Position numbers and translations under genes: made by a program. Source: Antricoccus suffuscus (GTDB lineage: Bacteria; Actinomycetota; Actinomycetes; Mycobacteriales; Antricoccaceae). Taken from it: DNA of 64,000 bases. The notes beneath the pieces are model-generated. The model made no database searches and was not told where the DNA came from. It worked only from the letters and a program-made list of their open reading frames with translations. Below, in pieces: positions 24,522-33,884 of the stretch (its first letter is position 1; each line of letters opens with the position of its first letter). The stretch lies in the NCBI RefSeq assembly GCF_003003235.1, contig NZ_PVUE01000017.1, forward strand, positions 1-64,000, read 5' to 3'.

Positions 24522-25652
24522 TCAGAGCAGGGCAATGTCATCGCGGTGGATGAGCTCGCGTTGGTGGTCCGCGTCGAGGTCGGCGATCTGTTTGCCCAGC
24601 AGCGCGGGGATCTCGCCGGCGTCGTACGACGACAGGCCGCGAGCGACCGCGACACCCTGTAGGTCCCGCAGTTCAATCGCGTCGCCGGCGGCAAACGATC
24701 CCGCCACACCGGTGACCCCGGCGGGCAACAGCGACTTGCGCCCCTTCACGACGGCCCGGACAGCACCGTCGTCCAGCGTGAGGTAACCCTTGGGCACCGA
24801 TGCCCAGCGCAGCCAGAAACGGCGCTGCGGCGGTCGTTTTCCACGTTTGTGTACGAATGTGCCGACGGTCCGGCCGGCGAGGGCGTCGGCGGCGTTGTCC
24901 ATCGAAGTGATGATGACCGAAACGCCGGCGCCTGAAGCGATCCGAGCAGAGTCAAGCTTCGTGGCCATGCCGCCGGTGCCGACCCCGGCGCTCGATGCGC
25001 CCTTGGTATCCACCGCCTGCAGCATCGCTTCATCAGTGATCTCCGCGATCAGGTTCGCCGAACCGCGGTTGGGATTAGCGTCGTACACCCCGTCGACGTC
25101 GGAGAGCAGAATCATGCCGCCCGCGTTGACCAGGTGCGCGGTGAGTGCCGCGAGCCGGTCGTTGTCCCCAAACCGGATCTCGTCGGTAGCGACCGCGTCG
25201 TTTTCGTTGACAATCGGTATGACGCCGAGGTTAAGCAGTCGGTCGAGGTTGCGCTGTGCGTTGCGGTAGTGCGTGCGCCGCTGCAGATCGTCGGCGGTGA
25301 GCAGTACCTGGCCGACGTGCAGACCGTGCCGGCCGAACGACTCGGCGTACGCGTGCACCAGCAGCATCTGCCCGACACTCGCCGCGGCCTGCTGGGTCGC
25401 CAGGTCCCGGGGCCGGGCGCCGAGACGAAGGGGCTCCAGTCCCGCCGCGATCGCGCCGGAGGAGACGAGCACGATGTCGCGGCCATCCTTGACGGCGCCG
25501 ACCAGAGCATCGACCAGCAGATCAATGCGGGTGCGGTCGAGGCCCGTGGCGCGGGATTTTCCGGGCCGGCCGCTGGGCATGGTGAGCGATGACGAGCCGA
25601 CTTTGACAACGACGCGGCGGGCGTCGCCGAGGGCCTGATGTGCGCTAGCCAT
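24522..25652 (-). CDS. proB: Glutamate 5-kinase with C-terminal PUA domain
   Basis: A 376-residue ProB, first enzyme of proline synthesis. The amino-acid kinase domain shows [11 protein letters not shown] (about 14-24), [33 protein letters not shown] and [17 protein letters not shown] domain (about 280-365) includes [18 protein letters not shown]. ProB with a PUA domain is normally feedback-inhibited by proline. ATG 25652 lies four bases after the obg stop, so obg-proB-proA is one transcription unit. Confidence 0.96.
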   Translation of the reverse strand: MASAHQALGDARRVVVKVGSSSLTMPSGRPGKSRATGLDRTRIDLLVDALVGAVKDGRDIVLVSSGAIAAGLEPLRLGARPRDLATQQAAASVGQMLLVHAYAESFGRHGLHVGQVLLTADDLQRRTHYRNAQRNLDRLLNLGVIPIVNENDAVATDEIRFGDNDRLAALTAHLVNAGGMILLSDVDGVYDANPNRGSANLIAEITDEAMLQAVDTKGASSAGVGTGGMATKLDSARIASGAGVSVIITSMDNAADALAGRTVGTFVHKRGKRPPQRRFWLRWASVPKGYLTLDDGAVRAVVKGRKSLLPAGVTGVAGSFAAGDAIELRDLQGVAVARGLSSYDAGEIPALLGKQIADLDADHQRELIHRDDIALL

Positions 25653-25656
25653 CGAC

Positions 25657-27123
25657 TCAGCCGTTGACCGTCGGGCCGTCGGCATCGAGGTCTTCGAGCT
25701 CGAACGGTTGGCGCCGCGCACGTTTCGCGGCGCGACGCTCCTCCGCGCGCGGCCGCTGGTCGGCCGCCGATTCGAGCCGAGGGTCTGTGCCCCGGTGGCC
25801 GAACGCGACGACGCCGGTGTCCCCCGCGATCGAGTCGGCGGTTGGGTCCCAGCCGAAGGTCACGCCGCCAATGGTGACGTCGCACCCGGCGACGGCACCC
25901 GCTTTAGCCAGCGCGGACTCGACGCCGAGCTTCGCGAGCCGGTCGGCCAAGAAACCGACCGCTTCGTCGTTCTGGAAGTCCGTCTGCTTGATCCAGCGTT
26001 CGGGTTTGACGCCGCGTACGACGAAACCTTCGGTCTCGGGGTCTGGTTCGACGGTGAATCCGTTCTCGCCGACGGCCTTGGGACGGATGATGATGCGCGC
26101 CGCTTCCTCGGGTGGGTTGGCGATCCGATGGGCGACAACGGCCTCACCGAGCGCGAACTTCAACGGTTCGAGTCCCTCGTGAGTCACCGCCGAGATCGCG
26201 AATACTGTGAAGCCACGCTCTTCGAGCTGAGGGCGCACCATGTCGGCGATCTCCCGCGCGTCGGGTACGTCGACCTTGGTCAGGACCACCATCGAGGCGC
26301 GGGCCGAAAGGTCGCCGTACTCGTCAAGTTCGTGGGTCAGCGCGTCGATGTCCGACAGCGGATCGCGTCCGGGTTCGTAGGTCGCGCAGTCCACGACGTG
26401 TACCAGCACGGAGGTGCGCTCGACGTGCCGGAGGAATTCCAGCCCGAGGCCCTTGCCTTGCGAGGCGCCGGGGATGAGACCGGGAACGTCGGCGACGGTG
26501 TAGACGTGCTCGCCGGCTTGTACGACGCCGAGGTTGGGCACCAGGGTGGTGAACGGATAGTCGGCGATCTTGGGCCGGGCCGCCGAGATCACGCTGATTA
26601 ACGATGACTTGCCGGCGCTTGGGAACCCAACAAGGCCGACGTCGGCGACGGACTTCAGCTCGAGTACGACGCTGACCTCGTCGCCGGCCTCACCGAGCAA
26701 GGCGAATCCAGGCGCTTTGCGGCGCGATGAGGCGAGCGCGGCATTGCCGAGGCCGCCGCGGCCGCCCGGCGCGATCACGAACTCGTGACCGACCATGGTC
26801 AGGTCCGCCAGCGGCTCACCCTCAGGCGTGCTCACAACCGTCCCGGGGGGTACCCGCAACGTGAGCGACTCGCCGTTGGCGCCGTTGCGGTGGTCGCCCA
26901 TACCAGGCTTCGCGTTGCCGGCTCGCTGATGCGGGCGGTAGTGGAAATCCAGCAGCGTGTGCACATTTGCATCGACCACGAGCGTGACATCACCGCCGTT
27001 GCCACCGTTCCCGCCGTCCGGGCCGCCGAGCGGTTTGAACTTCTCACGATGAACCGACACACACCCGTGCCCGCCGTTGCCGCCTGCGACGTGAAGTACG
27101 ACGCGATCGATGAACGTTGCCAC
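25657..27123 (-). CDS. obg: Obg/CgtA GTPase
   Basis: A 488-residue ribosome-associated GTPase. The glycine-rich Obg fold occupies about 1-158 ([33 protein letters not shown]). The G domain has G1 [12 protein letters not shown]3 DVPGLIPGA, and G4 VLTKVD. A C-terminal OCT domain (about 340-430) is followed by a charged tail, and this longer form is usual in actinobacteria. GTG 27123 has a GGGAGG ribosome site. It follows rplU-rpmA after a strong hairpin, as in most bacteria. Confidence 0.96.
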   Translation of the reverse strand: MATFIDRVVLHVAGGNGGHGCVSVHREKFKPLGGPDGGNGGNGGDVTLVVDANVHTLLDFHYRPHQRAGNAKPGMGDHRNGANGESLTLRVPPGTVVSTPEGEPLADLTMVGHEFVIAPGGRGGLGNAALASSRRKAPGFALLGEAGDEVSVVLELKSVADVGLVGFPSAGKSSLISVISAARPKIADYPFTTLVPNLGVVQAGEHVYTVADVPGLIPGASQGKGLGLEFLRHVERTSVLVHVVDCATYEPGRDPLSDIDALTHELDEYGDLSARASMVVLTKVDVPDAREIADMVRPQLEERGFTVFAISAVTHEGLEPLKFALGEAVVAHRIANPPEEAARIIIRPKAVGENGFTVEPDPETEGFVVRGVKPERWIKQTDFQNDEAVGFLADRLAKLGVESALAKAGAVAGCDVTIGGVTFGWDPTADSIAGDTGVVAFGHRGTDPRLESAADQRPRAEERRAAKRARRQPFELEDLDADGPTVNG

Positions 27124-27169
27124 GTCCTACCTCCCGGATTCTGTTGGGACTGCCCGTTGAGCTAAATGC

Positions 27170-27207
27170 AGCGAGGGCGCGGGACCATCTGGTCCGACGC
27201 CCTCGCT
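27170..27207 (-). terminator. Strong hairpin between rpmA and obg
   Basis: The arms AGCGAGGGCG (27170-27179) and CGCCCTCGCT (27198-27207) pair perfectly, and an inner GGACC/GGTCC stem extends the hairpin around a four-base ATCT loop. On the leftward transcript only a short TTT follows. It could act as a partial terminator or attenuator that lowers obg expression relative to ribosomal protein genes. Confidence 0.6.
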
Positions 27208-27226
27208 GGTGAAATCTGTGGTGCGG

Positions 27227-27490
27227 TTAGCTGGCGACCGTCTGCTCGACGATGCTGATCTGCTTGCGACCACGACGGCTGCCGAACTCGACTGCGCCGG
27301 CGGTCAGCGCGAACAGCGTGTCATCGCCGCCACGGCCGACGTTGTCGCCCGGGTGGAAGTGGGTGCCACGCTGGCGAACGATGATCTCGCCGGCCTTGAC
27401 GACCTGGCCACCGAAGCGCTTGACACCAAGCCGCTGTGCGTTGGAATCGCGACCGTTCCGCGAGGACGATGCGCCTTTTTTGTGTGCCAT
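27227..27490 (-). CDS. rpmA: 50S ribosomal protein L27
   Basis: An 87-residue L27 with the usual start [20 protein letters not shown] and the core [20 protein letters not shown] followed by [18 protein letters not shown]. The N-terminus begins directly with AHKKG, so there is no Firmicute-type cleaved extension. It lies eight bases after rplU. Confidence 0.98.
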   Translation of the reverse strand: MAHKKGASSSRNGRDSNAQRLGVKRFGGQVVKAGEIIVRQRGTHFHPGDNVGRGGDDTLFALTAGAVEFGSRRGRKQISIVEQTVAS

Positions 27491-27498
27491 GAGGTGTC

Positions 27499-27813
27499 CT
27501 ACTTCCCGCTGGTGATGCCGGTGACCTTGACAATGGTCAGCGGCTGACGGTGGCCCTGACGCTTCTTGTAACCGGTCTTGTTCTTGTATTTCATGATCTT
27601 GATCTTCGGGCCCTTGGCGTGGTCAACGACCTCTGCCTTGACGGCGACTTTTTCAAGCGACTTCGCGTCCGCGGTTACGGTGCCGTCGTTGACGAGCAGC
27701 AGTGCGGGAAACGAGATCTCGTCTCCGGGCGCTCCTGCCAACTTCTCAACTTCGAACACGTCACCCTCGGCAACGCGATATTGCTTGCCGCCAGTCTTGA
27801 CTACGGCGTACAC
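27499..27813 (-). CDS. rplU: 50S ribosomal protein L21
   Basis: A 104-residue L21. The start [20 protein letters not shown] is the family N-terminus, and the C-terminus has [21 protein letters not shown] 27813 has GGGAG six bases upstream. The frame stays open upstream but that part is leader. It is the first gene of rplU-rpmA-(obg). Confidence 0.97.
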   Translation of the reverse strand: MYAVVKTGGKQYRVAEGDVFEVEKLAGAPGDEISFPALLLVNDGTVTADAKSLEKVAVKAEVVDHAKGPKIKIMKYKNKTGYKKRQGHRQPLTIVKVTGITSGK

Positions 27814-27898
27814 GGCAACTCCCTGTATATAACTGGTCTTCTCGGTTACGGCTGCCGAATAGGTACGGCGATGATCCGCTATGAACAGAATTGGTAGT

Positions 27899-27914
27899 GC
27901 CAGAAACTTCTGGC
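27899..27914 (-). other. Short inverted repeat in the rplU leader
   Basis: GCCAGAA (27899-27905) and TTCTGGC (27908-27914) form a 7-bp stem with a two-base centre, 86 bp upstream of rplU and 87 bp downstream of the rne-like stop. No T-run follows on the leftward strand, so it is not a clear terminator. It may be a protein-binding site or part of an L21 leader. No gene is seen between 27814 and 28000. Confidence 0.4.
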
Positions 27915-28000
27915 GCGACAAGTAAGGATATCGCAATGCACCCCACCCTGGTCAATCGGGGCGGCTGTGCAATGAGACTCAGTACGCGCAGCCCACGCCC

Positions 28001-30940
28001 CTAGTCCGCGGCCACGTGTGGCGATCCCGCCGGGCGACGAGCCGCACGACGCCGACGCGGGGTCGGCTTGAGCGGTTCGGCAGCCTGTTCGCTGGACGCC
28101 TCGACAGTCGGTTCGCCCTGCGCGGTCTCGGTGACCTGCACGGTCTCGGCGACCCGCGGGGTCTCGGTGGTCTGCACGGTCTCGGTAGCCTGCGGGGTCT
28201 CGGCGACCGAGTCGGTTTGCACGATCTCTCCTGCGGGCGGAGTCGCGTTCGCGTCGGGTTTGCGCTTCGAGGCATTGGCGATCTCGGAGATCAGCGCCGA
28301 CGCATCGTGCTTGGGCTCTGCCTCGGGTTCGGACTGAGTCGCCTGTTTGTCGTCAGACTTGTTACGTGAACGGTCTCGCCCGCGTCGGGACTTGTTGTTG
28401 TCCGATCCACCACGCGACTTGTTGTTGTCCGATCCACCGCGCGACTTGTCGTTGTCACCAGACTTGTCCAGGTGGCTCTTGTCGACCGGCTCGGCGTGTA
28501 CGACGACCCCGCGCCCGCCGCAGTGCTCGCACGGCTCACTGAAGGCATCGAGCAGGCCCTGCCCGACCCGCTTGCGAGTCATCTGCACCAGGCCGAGCGA
28601 GGTGACCTCTGCGACCTGGTGTTTCGTGCGGTCTCGGCCAAGGCACTCGGTGAGGCGGCGCAGTACCAGGTCCCGGTTGCTCTCCAGTAGCATGTCGATG
28701 AAGTCGATTACGACAATGCCGCCGACATCACGCAGCCTGAGCTGACGGACGACCTCCTCAGCCGCCTCGAGGTTGTTCTTCGTGACGGTCTGCTCGAGGT
28801 TGCCGCCGCTTCCGGTGAACTTGCCGGTATTGACATCGATGACAGTCATGGCCTCGGTGTGGTCGATCACCAGCGAGCCGCCGCTCGGCAGCCAGACCTT
28901 GCGGTCGAGTGCCTTCGACAGCTGTTCGTCAATGCGGTGGTCGTGGAAGACCTCGCCGGCGCCGACGTACTTCGACAGCCGTGGCGACAGATCCGGAGCA
29001 ACGTGGTTGATGTACGCCGAGATCGTGTCCCAGGCATCGTCGCCGGCGACGACCATCGACTCGAAGTCCTCGTTGAACAGGTCCCGCACGACCCGGATCG
29101 CCAGGTCCGGCTCCTCGTGGAGCACCGAGGGGGCGGGTGTCGAGTTATTGGCGACCTTCTTCTCGATTACTTCCCACTGCGCCATGAGGCGGTTGACATC
29201 GCGGGTCAGCTCTTCCTCGGTCGCGCCTTCCGCGGCCGTACGCACGATGACTCCCGCGCCGTCCGGCACGATCTTGCGCAGGATGTCCTTGAGACGGTGC
29301 CGCTCACCTTCCGGAAGCTTGCGACTGATCCCGGTCATCGAACCGCCTGGCACGTAGACCAGGTAGCGACCTGGCAACGAGATCTGGCTAGTCAGTCGGG
29401 CACCTTTGTGACCGATCGGGTCCTTAGTGACCTGCACGAGGACCTTGTCACCGGAGCTGAGCGCGTGCTCGATCGTGCGTTGCTTGCCCTCGAGCCCAGC
29501 GGCGTCCCAGTTGACCTCGCCGGCGTACAACACGGCGTTGCGCTTCTTACCGATATCGATAAAGGCCGCTTCCATGCTGGGCAGCACGTTTTGCACGCGA
29601 CCGTAGTAAATCCCGCCGGCGAACGACTGCTCGCTGGCGAGCGTGACGTAATGCTCGACGAGTACGTCGTCCTCCAGCACCGCAATCTGGATGCGTTCGC
29701 CGGACTGGCGCACGATCATCGAGCGGGTCACCGCCTCGCGGCGGGCCAGGAACTCGGCCTCGGTCAAGATCGGGGCGCGACGACGACCCGCGTCGCGACC
29801 TTCCCGACGTCGCTGGCGCTTAGCCTCAAGGCGCACCGAGCCACTGACGCCGCGCACCTTGTTGGAGTCATTGGACCGCGCCGAGACGACCGAACGACCG
29901 CCGCCGTTGTCGCCGCTGCTGCTGTCGTCAGAGTCGTCGCCGCGCCGCCGACGACGGCGCCTGCGCCGCGTGCCGCTTCCTTCATCATCGGAGGAGTCCT
30001 CCGATGAGCCTTCCGACTTTCCATTCTCCGACCTGCCAGAACCGGATTTGTCCGTGTCCTGCTCATTGCGGGCCGAGTCCTGTTGGCGCGACTCTTGCTT
30101 CGATGAGTCTGTGCCGGACTCGTCGGACTGCTCTTTCGCCGAACTCTCGCTCGAGCCCGGATCCTCACCGTTCGTCTCGTCGTCGCGACCCTTACCGCGG
30201 CCGCGGCGCCCACGACGCCGGCGACGGGACCCGTCGTCGTTGTCCGAATCTGACGTGTCGTCTTGACCGTTCTTCGGCTTCTCGGCCTTCGACTGCTCCG
30301 CGTTCTGGGTGTTGCCGCTCGGCCTGTCCTCGGGCTGCTTGTCAGCACTTTGTTGGTCAGTATTGCCGGACCTGTTGTCGTGCGAGCCGTTGTCCTGCTG
30401 AGCGTCGCCCTGGTCCTTTTTGGCCGCCCTGGCCGGCTTCTTGCGGGCGACCGTCGGAACGTCCTCGGGCGCGACAAACAGCGCTATCGGCGGCGCGGCG
30501 GCCGGTGCGCTCAAGGCCGGCACGCGGGGCGCTTCCTCCGTGGTCGGCGCATCCGCGGCCTGATGCGACAGCGTGAGCTGGGTGGCTTTGCGCGTACGCT
30601 TAGCGGCCTTCTTCGGCGGCGCCTCGGAGGTTTCGGCTCCCCCTGCATCGATGGTCTGCGGCTCGGTCGTCTGCGCCTCGACGGCTGGTGAAGCGGCCTT
30701 CTTTGTCGTCCGGCGTTTGGGTTTTGCCTCGGCGGTCGGGTCGGCCTGCGCCGGCTCGTCGGCTGGTGCCGCCTTTGCCGCGGCAGTCTTCGCCGCCGCC
30801 TTGGTCGACTTGCGGGGCGCCCGTTTGGCGGCGACCTTGCGCGGCGCTTTCACCGGCGCGTTCTCCTCGGCCCCGGCGGTGTCTGAGCTCGAGGCAGGTG
30901 CAGGATTCGGTTCGCCGTTTGTCGGCTCGTGGTCGAGCAT
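28001..30940 (-). CDS. rne: Ribonuclease E/G with long disordered N- and C-terminal arms
   Basis: A 979-residue Rne/Rng protein. Residues 1 to about 385 are low-complexity: Ala/Lys-rich (KAPRKVAAKRAPRKSTKAAA), then Ser/Asp/Glu/Arg-rich with RRRRGRRGRG. The S1 domain is near 440-520 (YYGRVQNVLPSMEAAFIDIG). The catalytic DNase-I-like domain has IDVNTGKFTGSGG near 703 and VVIDFIDM near 745, giving the two metal-binding Asp residues. The zinc-link motif CEHCGGRG is near 805. The C-terminal arm (about 815-979) has KSRGGSDNN repeats and a TET(V/P)-rich segment. This split-arm layout matches mycobacterial RNase E, whose arms bind degradosome partners. Start ATG 30940 has AAGGAG ten bases upstream. 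Confidence 0.93.
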   Translation of the reverse strand: MLDHEPTNGEPNPAPASSSDTAGAEENAPVKAPRKVAAKRAPRKSTKAAAKTAAAKAAPADEPAQADPTAEAKPKRRTTKKAASPAVEAQTTEPQTIDAGGAETSEAPPKKAAKRTRKATQLTLSHQAADAPTTEEAPRVPALSAPAAAPPIALFVAPEDVPTVARKKPARAAKKDQGDAQQDNGSHDNRSGNTDQQSADKQPEDRPSGNTQNAEQSKAEKPKNGQDDTSDSDNDDGSRRRRRGRRGRGKGRDDETNGEDPGSSESSAKEQSDESGTDSSKQESRQQDSARNEQDTDKSGSGRSENGKSEGSSEDSSDDEGSGTRRRRRRRRRGDDSDDSSSGDNGGGRSVVSARSNDSNKVRGVSGSVRLEAKRQRRREGRDAGRRRAPILTEAEFLARREAVTRSMIVRQSGERIQIAVLEDDVLVEHYVTLASEQSFAGGIYYGRVQNVLPSMEAAFIDIGKKRNAVLYAGEVNWDAAGLEGKQRTIEHALSSGDKVLVQVTKDPIGHKGARLTSQISLPGRYLVYVPGGSMTGISRKLPEGERHRLKDILRKIVPDGAGVIVRTAAEGATEEELTRDVNRLMAQWEVIEKKVANNSTPAPSVLHEEPDLAIRVVRDLFNEDFESMVVAGDDAWDTISAYINHVAPDLSPRLSKYVGAGEVFHDHRIDEQLSKALDRKVWLPSGGSLVIDHTEAMTVIDVNTGKFTGSGGNLEQTVTKNNLEAAEEVVRQLRLRDVGGIVVIDFIDMLLESNRDLVLRRLTECLGRDRTKHQVAEVTSLGLVQMTRKRVGQGLLDAFSEPCEHCGGRGVVVHAEPVDKSHLDKSGDNDKSRGGSDNNKSRGGSDNNKSRRGRDRSRNKSDDKQATQSEPEAEPKHDASALISEIANASKRKPDANATPPAGEIVQTDSVAETPQATETVQTTETPRVAETVQVTETAQGEPTVEASSEQAAEPLKPTPRRRRAARRPAGSPHVAAD
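28391..28444. repeat. Tandem 27-bp repeat inside rne
   Basis: Two adjacent 27-bp units (28391-28417 and 28418-28444) differ by one base, and a third copy after 28445 has decayed. They encode the DNNKSRGGS-type repeats of the basic C-terminal arm of RNase E. The period is a multiple of three, so copy-number change would keep the frame. Confidence 0.85.
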
Positions 30941-31143
30941 CGGGTGAAGCTCCTTCGGCTCCAATGCGCGGCCGGGTACGGCGGTCAAGCCGTACCCTCT
31001 TCGGGCGCATGCATCGGCGCATGTCGTGCGTGCCTGCATGTCGTTCCATGCCGACTCGCGAAAGTCTGGTGGGCCATCGCAAGGACGCGGGTACATGCGT
31101 CTCACGCGATGCGAATGACGAGGCCGTTGCCCGCTTCGTGCCT

Positions 31144-31887
31144 TTAGGCGAGCGGATCGACGAGCCGGCCGGTGGAATCGAGGGACCCTTGCTGCAGCCG
31201 AAGCGCCGTAGGAAGTACGGGCGGTGCAAGTCCTGCGACATCACGCAACGCGGCGTATACGTCATCCGGTCGTACGACGGGAATGGACTGTCGTACCACC
31301 GCGCTCATTATGGCACAGTCGCCAGAATCGCCCGCGGAAACGGTCACGTCGGCGATTGGCGACCTTACGTCGACGAGTTTGCGGCCACCCTGTGTGACTC
31401 GCTCGATCGTGACTGTCTCCGTGGCCAGGAAGGTGTCGACGGCCGCTTGCAATGTCGGCGCCTCGACCCCCGGGAAGGTGAACCGCCAGTACGACGCGTC
31501 GATCTTGTCGGCCAGCGATTTACCGGTCGCGACCACGCACTCGACGATGTCGAGGTCCGCCGGCAGGGCGTCGTTGAGGGACTCTCGCACGACCCGAGGG
31601 TCACGGGCCTCAGTAAGCCCGATCTCGACGTACTCCGCTTCACTGGCAACCGTCGTCGGCGCGGCGCCGACCCACGAGATCTTCGGATGCGGCGTAAACC
31701 CGGCCGAGAATCCGACCGGCAGCGCGGCGCGGCGAATCGCGCGTTCGAAGGTGCGGGTGAAGTCGCGATGCGACATAAACCTCAGGCGGCCGGTCTTGGT
31801 GTAACGGATCCAGAGCCGTTGCACTACCGGCGGTGGCGGCGGTCCTTCGGGAGTACGCGGTTTACGTGGCTTGCGCGGACCGCTCAT
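31144..31887 (-). CDS. TIGR03936/DUF2344 radical-SAM-linked protein
   Basis: A 247-residue DUF2344 protein. It has the family start after a proline-rich tail (WIRYTKTGRLRFMSHRDF), then AIRRAALPVGFSAGFTPHPK. These proteins are always found beside, or fused to, TIGR03960 radical-SAM enzymes. Here ATG 31887 overlaps that gene's stop (ATGA). Its reaction is not known. An RNA-related role is often supposed because the pair lies beside rne/rng and L21 in many bacteria, as here. Confidence 0.88.
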   Translation of the reverse strand: MSGPRKPRKPRTPEGPPPPPVVQRLWIRYTKTGRLRFMSHRDFTRTFERAIRRAALPVGFSAGFTPHPKISWVGAAPTTVASEAEYVEIGLTEARDPRVVRESLNDALPADLDIVECVVATGKSLADKIDASYWRFTFPGVEAPTLQAAVDTFLATETVTIERVTQGGRKLVDVRSPIADVTVSAGDSGDCAIMSAVVRQSIPVVRPDDVYAALRDVAGLAPPVLPTALRLQQGSLDSTGRLVDPLA

Positions 31888-33815
31888 CCCTGCCCTACTA
31901 CGGTCAACGGCAGCAGCTTCTTGCCGGTGGGACCTATCTGGATGTCGGTACCCATCCCCGGGCACACTCCGCAGTCGTAGCAGGGCGTCCAGCGGCAGTC
32001 GTCTAGCTCGGTCTCGTCGAGCGCGTCGAGCCAGTCGTCCCAGAGCCACTGCTTGTCCAGGCCTGAGTCGAGGTGGTCCCAAGGCAGGATCTCGAACTCG
32101 TCACGTTCACGCACCGTGTACCACTCGAGGTCCACGCCGTACGGCGCGAGCGCCTCACTCGCGCACCGCGTCCACCGTTCGTGCGAAAAGTGCTCACTCC
32201 AGCCGTCGAACTTGCCGCCCTCTTCCCATACGCGCTGGATGACCGCGCCGACACGCCTGTCGCCGCGCGAGAGCAAACCTTCGACCTCGGAGGGTTTGCC
32301 GTCGTGGTAGCGAAAGCCGATCGACTTGCCGAGGTTCTTATCATCAGAAATCGCCTTGCGCAGTTTGGCCAGACGCTCGTCGATAGTCTGCGCCGAAGCC
32401 TGCGAGGCCCACTGGAACGGCGTGTGCGGTTTCGGCACGAAACCGCCGATCGACACGGTGCACCGAATGTCGTTACGTCCTGCAGCCTCGCGGCCGGCCC
32501 GGATGACTTCCTTTGCCATGTCGGCGATCTCGAGGACGTCGTCATCGGTTTCGGTCGGCAGGCCGCACATGAAGTAGAGCTTCACCTGACGCCAGCCGTT
32601 GGCGTACGCCGTTGTCACCGTCTGGATCAGGTCCTCCTGCGAGACCATCTTGTTGATGACCTTGCGAATCCGTTCGCTGCCCCCTTCGGGGGCGAAGGTG
32701 AGTCCAGAACGCCTGCCGTTACGGGAAAGTTCGTTGGCGAGGGTGACATTGAATGCGTCGACACGGGTAGACGGCAAGGACAGCGAAGTCTTGGTGCCTT
32801 CATAGCGGTCGGCCAGACCCTTGGCGACGTCCGCGATCTCCGAGTGGTCGGCGCTGGACAGGCTGAGCAGTCCGACTTCCTCGAAACCGGTGGCCTTTAA
32901 CCCTGCTTCAACCATCTCGCCGATGCCGGTGATCGACCGCTCGCGCACTGGACGGGTGATCATCCCGGCCTGGCAGAAACGACAGCCACGAGTGCAGCCG
33001 CGGAAGATCTCCACGCTCATCCGCTCATGCACGGACTCGGCAAGCGGGACGAGTGGCTTCTTTGGATAAGGCCATTCGTCGAGGTTCATCGTCGTACGTT
33101 TGTCGATCTTGTCCGGTACGCCGTCTCGATTTGCCTGCACAGCGGCGATCTGACCGTTGTCGGCATAGGTCACGTCATAGAACCGCGGCACATAGACGCC
33201 CGAGATCGCAGCGATATCGGCGAGCAACTGCTCTCGCCCGCCGACCTGTCCCCCGCTCTTCCAGCGGGACACAGCGTCGGTGATGTCGCCGACGACCTGC
33301 TCGCCATCCCCGAGTACGGCGGCGTCGATGAAGTCCGAGATCGGCTCCGGGTTGAAGGCCGCGTGGCCACCGGCGATCACGATCGGGTGCTCGATTCCGC
33401 GGTCCGCCGACTTCAGCGGAATCTGGGCCAGGTCGAGCGCTTCGAGCAAGTTGGTGTAGCCAAGCTCGGTCGCGAACGACACGCCAAGTAGATCGAACTC
33501 GTGCACCGGACGGTGCCCGTCGACGGTGAATTGCGGAATGCCCTCCTCGCGCATAAGCGCTGCGAGGTCCGGCCATACCGCATAGGTGCGCTCGGCCAGC
33601 GCGTCTGGTCGCTCGTTGAGGATTTCGTAGAGGATCATCACGCCCTGGTTGGGCGCTCCGACCTCGTACGCATCGGGGTACATGAGTGCCCAACGCACGT
33701 CGACGCTGTCCCAGTCCTTAACGGTGGAGTTGGGTTCACCGCCGACGTACTGGATCGGCTTTTGCACCATCGGCAGCAGCGGCTCGAGGCGTGGGAATAA
33801 GGATTCGACAGTCAT
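31884..33815 (-). CDS. TIGR03960 B12-binding-like radical SAM protein
   Basis: A 643-residue radical SAM enzyme. The N-terminal part (about 1-230) resembles a cobalamin-binding-like Rossmann domain (GVMILYEILN, LLGVSFATELGYTNLLEAL, IVIAGGHAAFNPEP). The radical-SAM core starts near residue 275 with EIFRGCTRGCRFCQAG, the CxxxCxxC cluster ligand motif. A C-terminal extension ends with Cys-rich CYDCGVCPGMGTD. Partner DUF2344 follows with ATGA overlap. No function is established for the pair. Conservation beside rne suggests a housekeeping RNA or ribosome modification, which is inference. Confidence 0.9.
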   Translation of the reverse strand: MTVESLFPRLEPLLPMVQKPIQYVGGEPNSTVKDWDSVDVRWALMYPDAYEVGAPNQGVMILYEILNERPDALAERTYAVWPDLAALMREEGIPQFTVDGHRPVHEFDLLGVSFATELGYTNLLEALDLAQIPLKSADRGIEHPIVIAGGHAAFNPEPISDFIDAAVLGDGEQVVGDITDAVSRWKSGGQVGGREQLLADIAAISGVYVPRFYDVTYADNGQIAAVQANRDGVPDKIDKRTTMNLDEWPYPKKPLVPLAESVHERMSVEIFRGCTRGCRFCQAGMITRPVRERSITGIGEMVEAGLKATGFEEVGLLSLSSADHSEIADVAKGLADRYEGTKTSLSLPSTRVDAFNVTLANELSRNGRRSGLTFAPEGGSERIRKVINKMVSQEDLIQTVTTAYANGWRQVKLYFMCGLPTETDDDVLEIADMAKEVIRAGREAAGRNDIRCTVSIGGFVPKPHTPFQWASQASAQTIDERLAKLRKAISDDKNLGKSIGFRYHDGKPSEVEGLLSRGDRRVGAVIQRVWEEGGKFDGWSEHFSHERWTRCASEALAPYGVDLEWYTVRERDEFEILPWDHLDSGLDKQWLWDDWLDALDETELDDCRWTPCYDCGVCPGMGTDIQIGPTGKKLLPLTVVGQG

Positions 33816-33884
33816 AACGGGTCCAGGGTATCCGCTTCGCCGTCGCTTGGCGCCATCCCGTGGATCAAACTAGGCCGGCGGGCC

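Noticed and set aside
28001-28460. CRISPR-like or tandem repeat array
   Set aside because: The repeats are adjacent, without spacers, in frame, and encode the RNase E tail.
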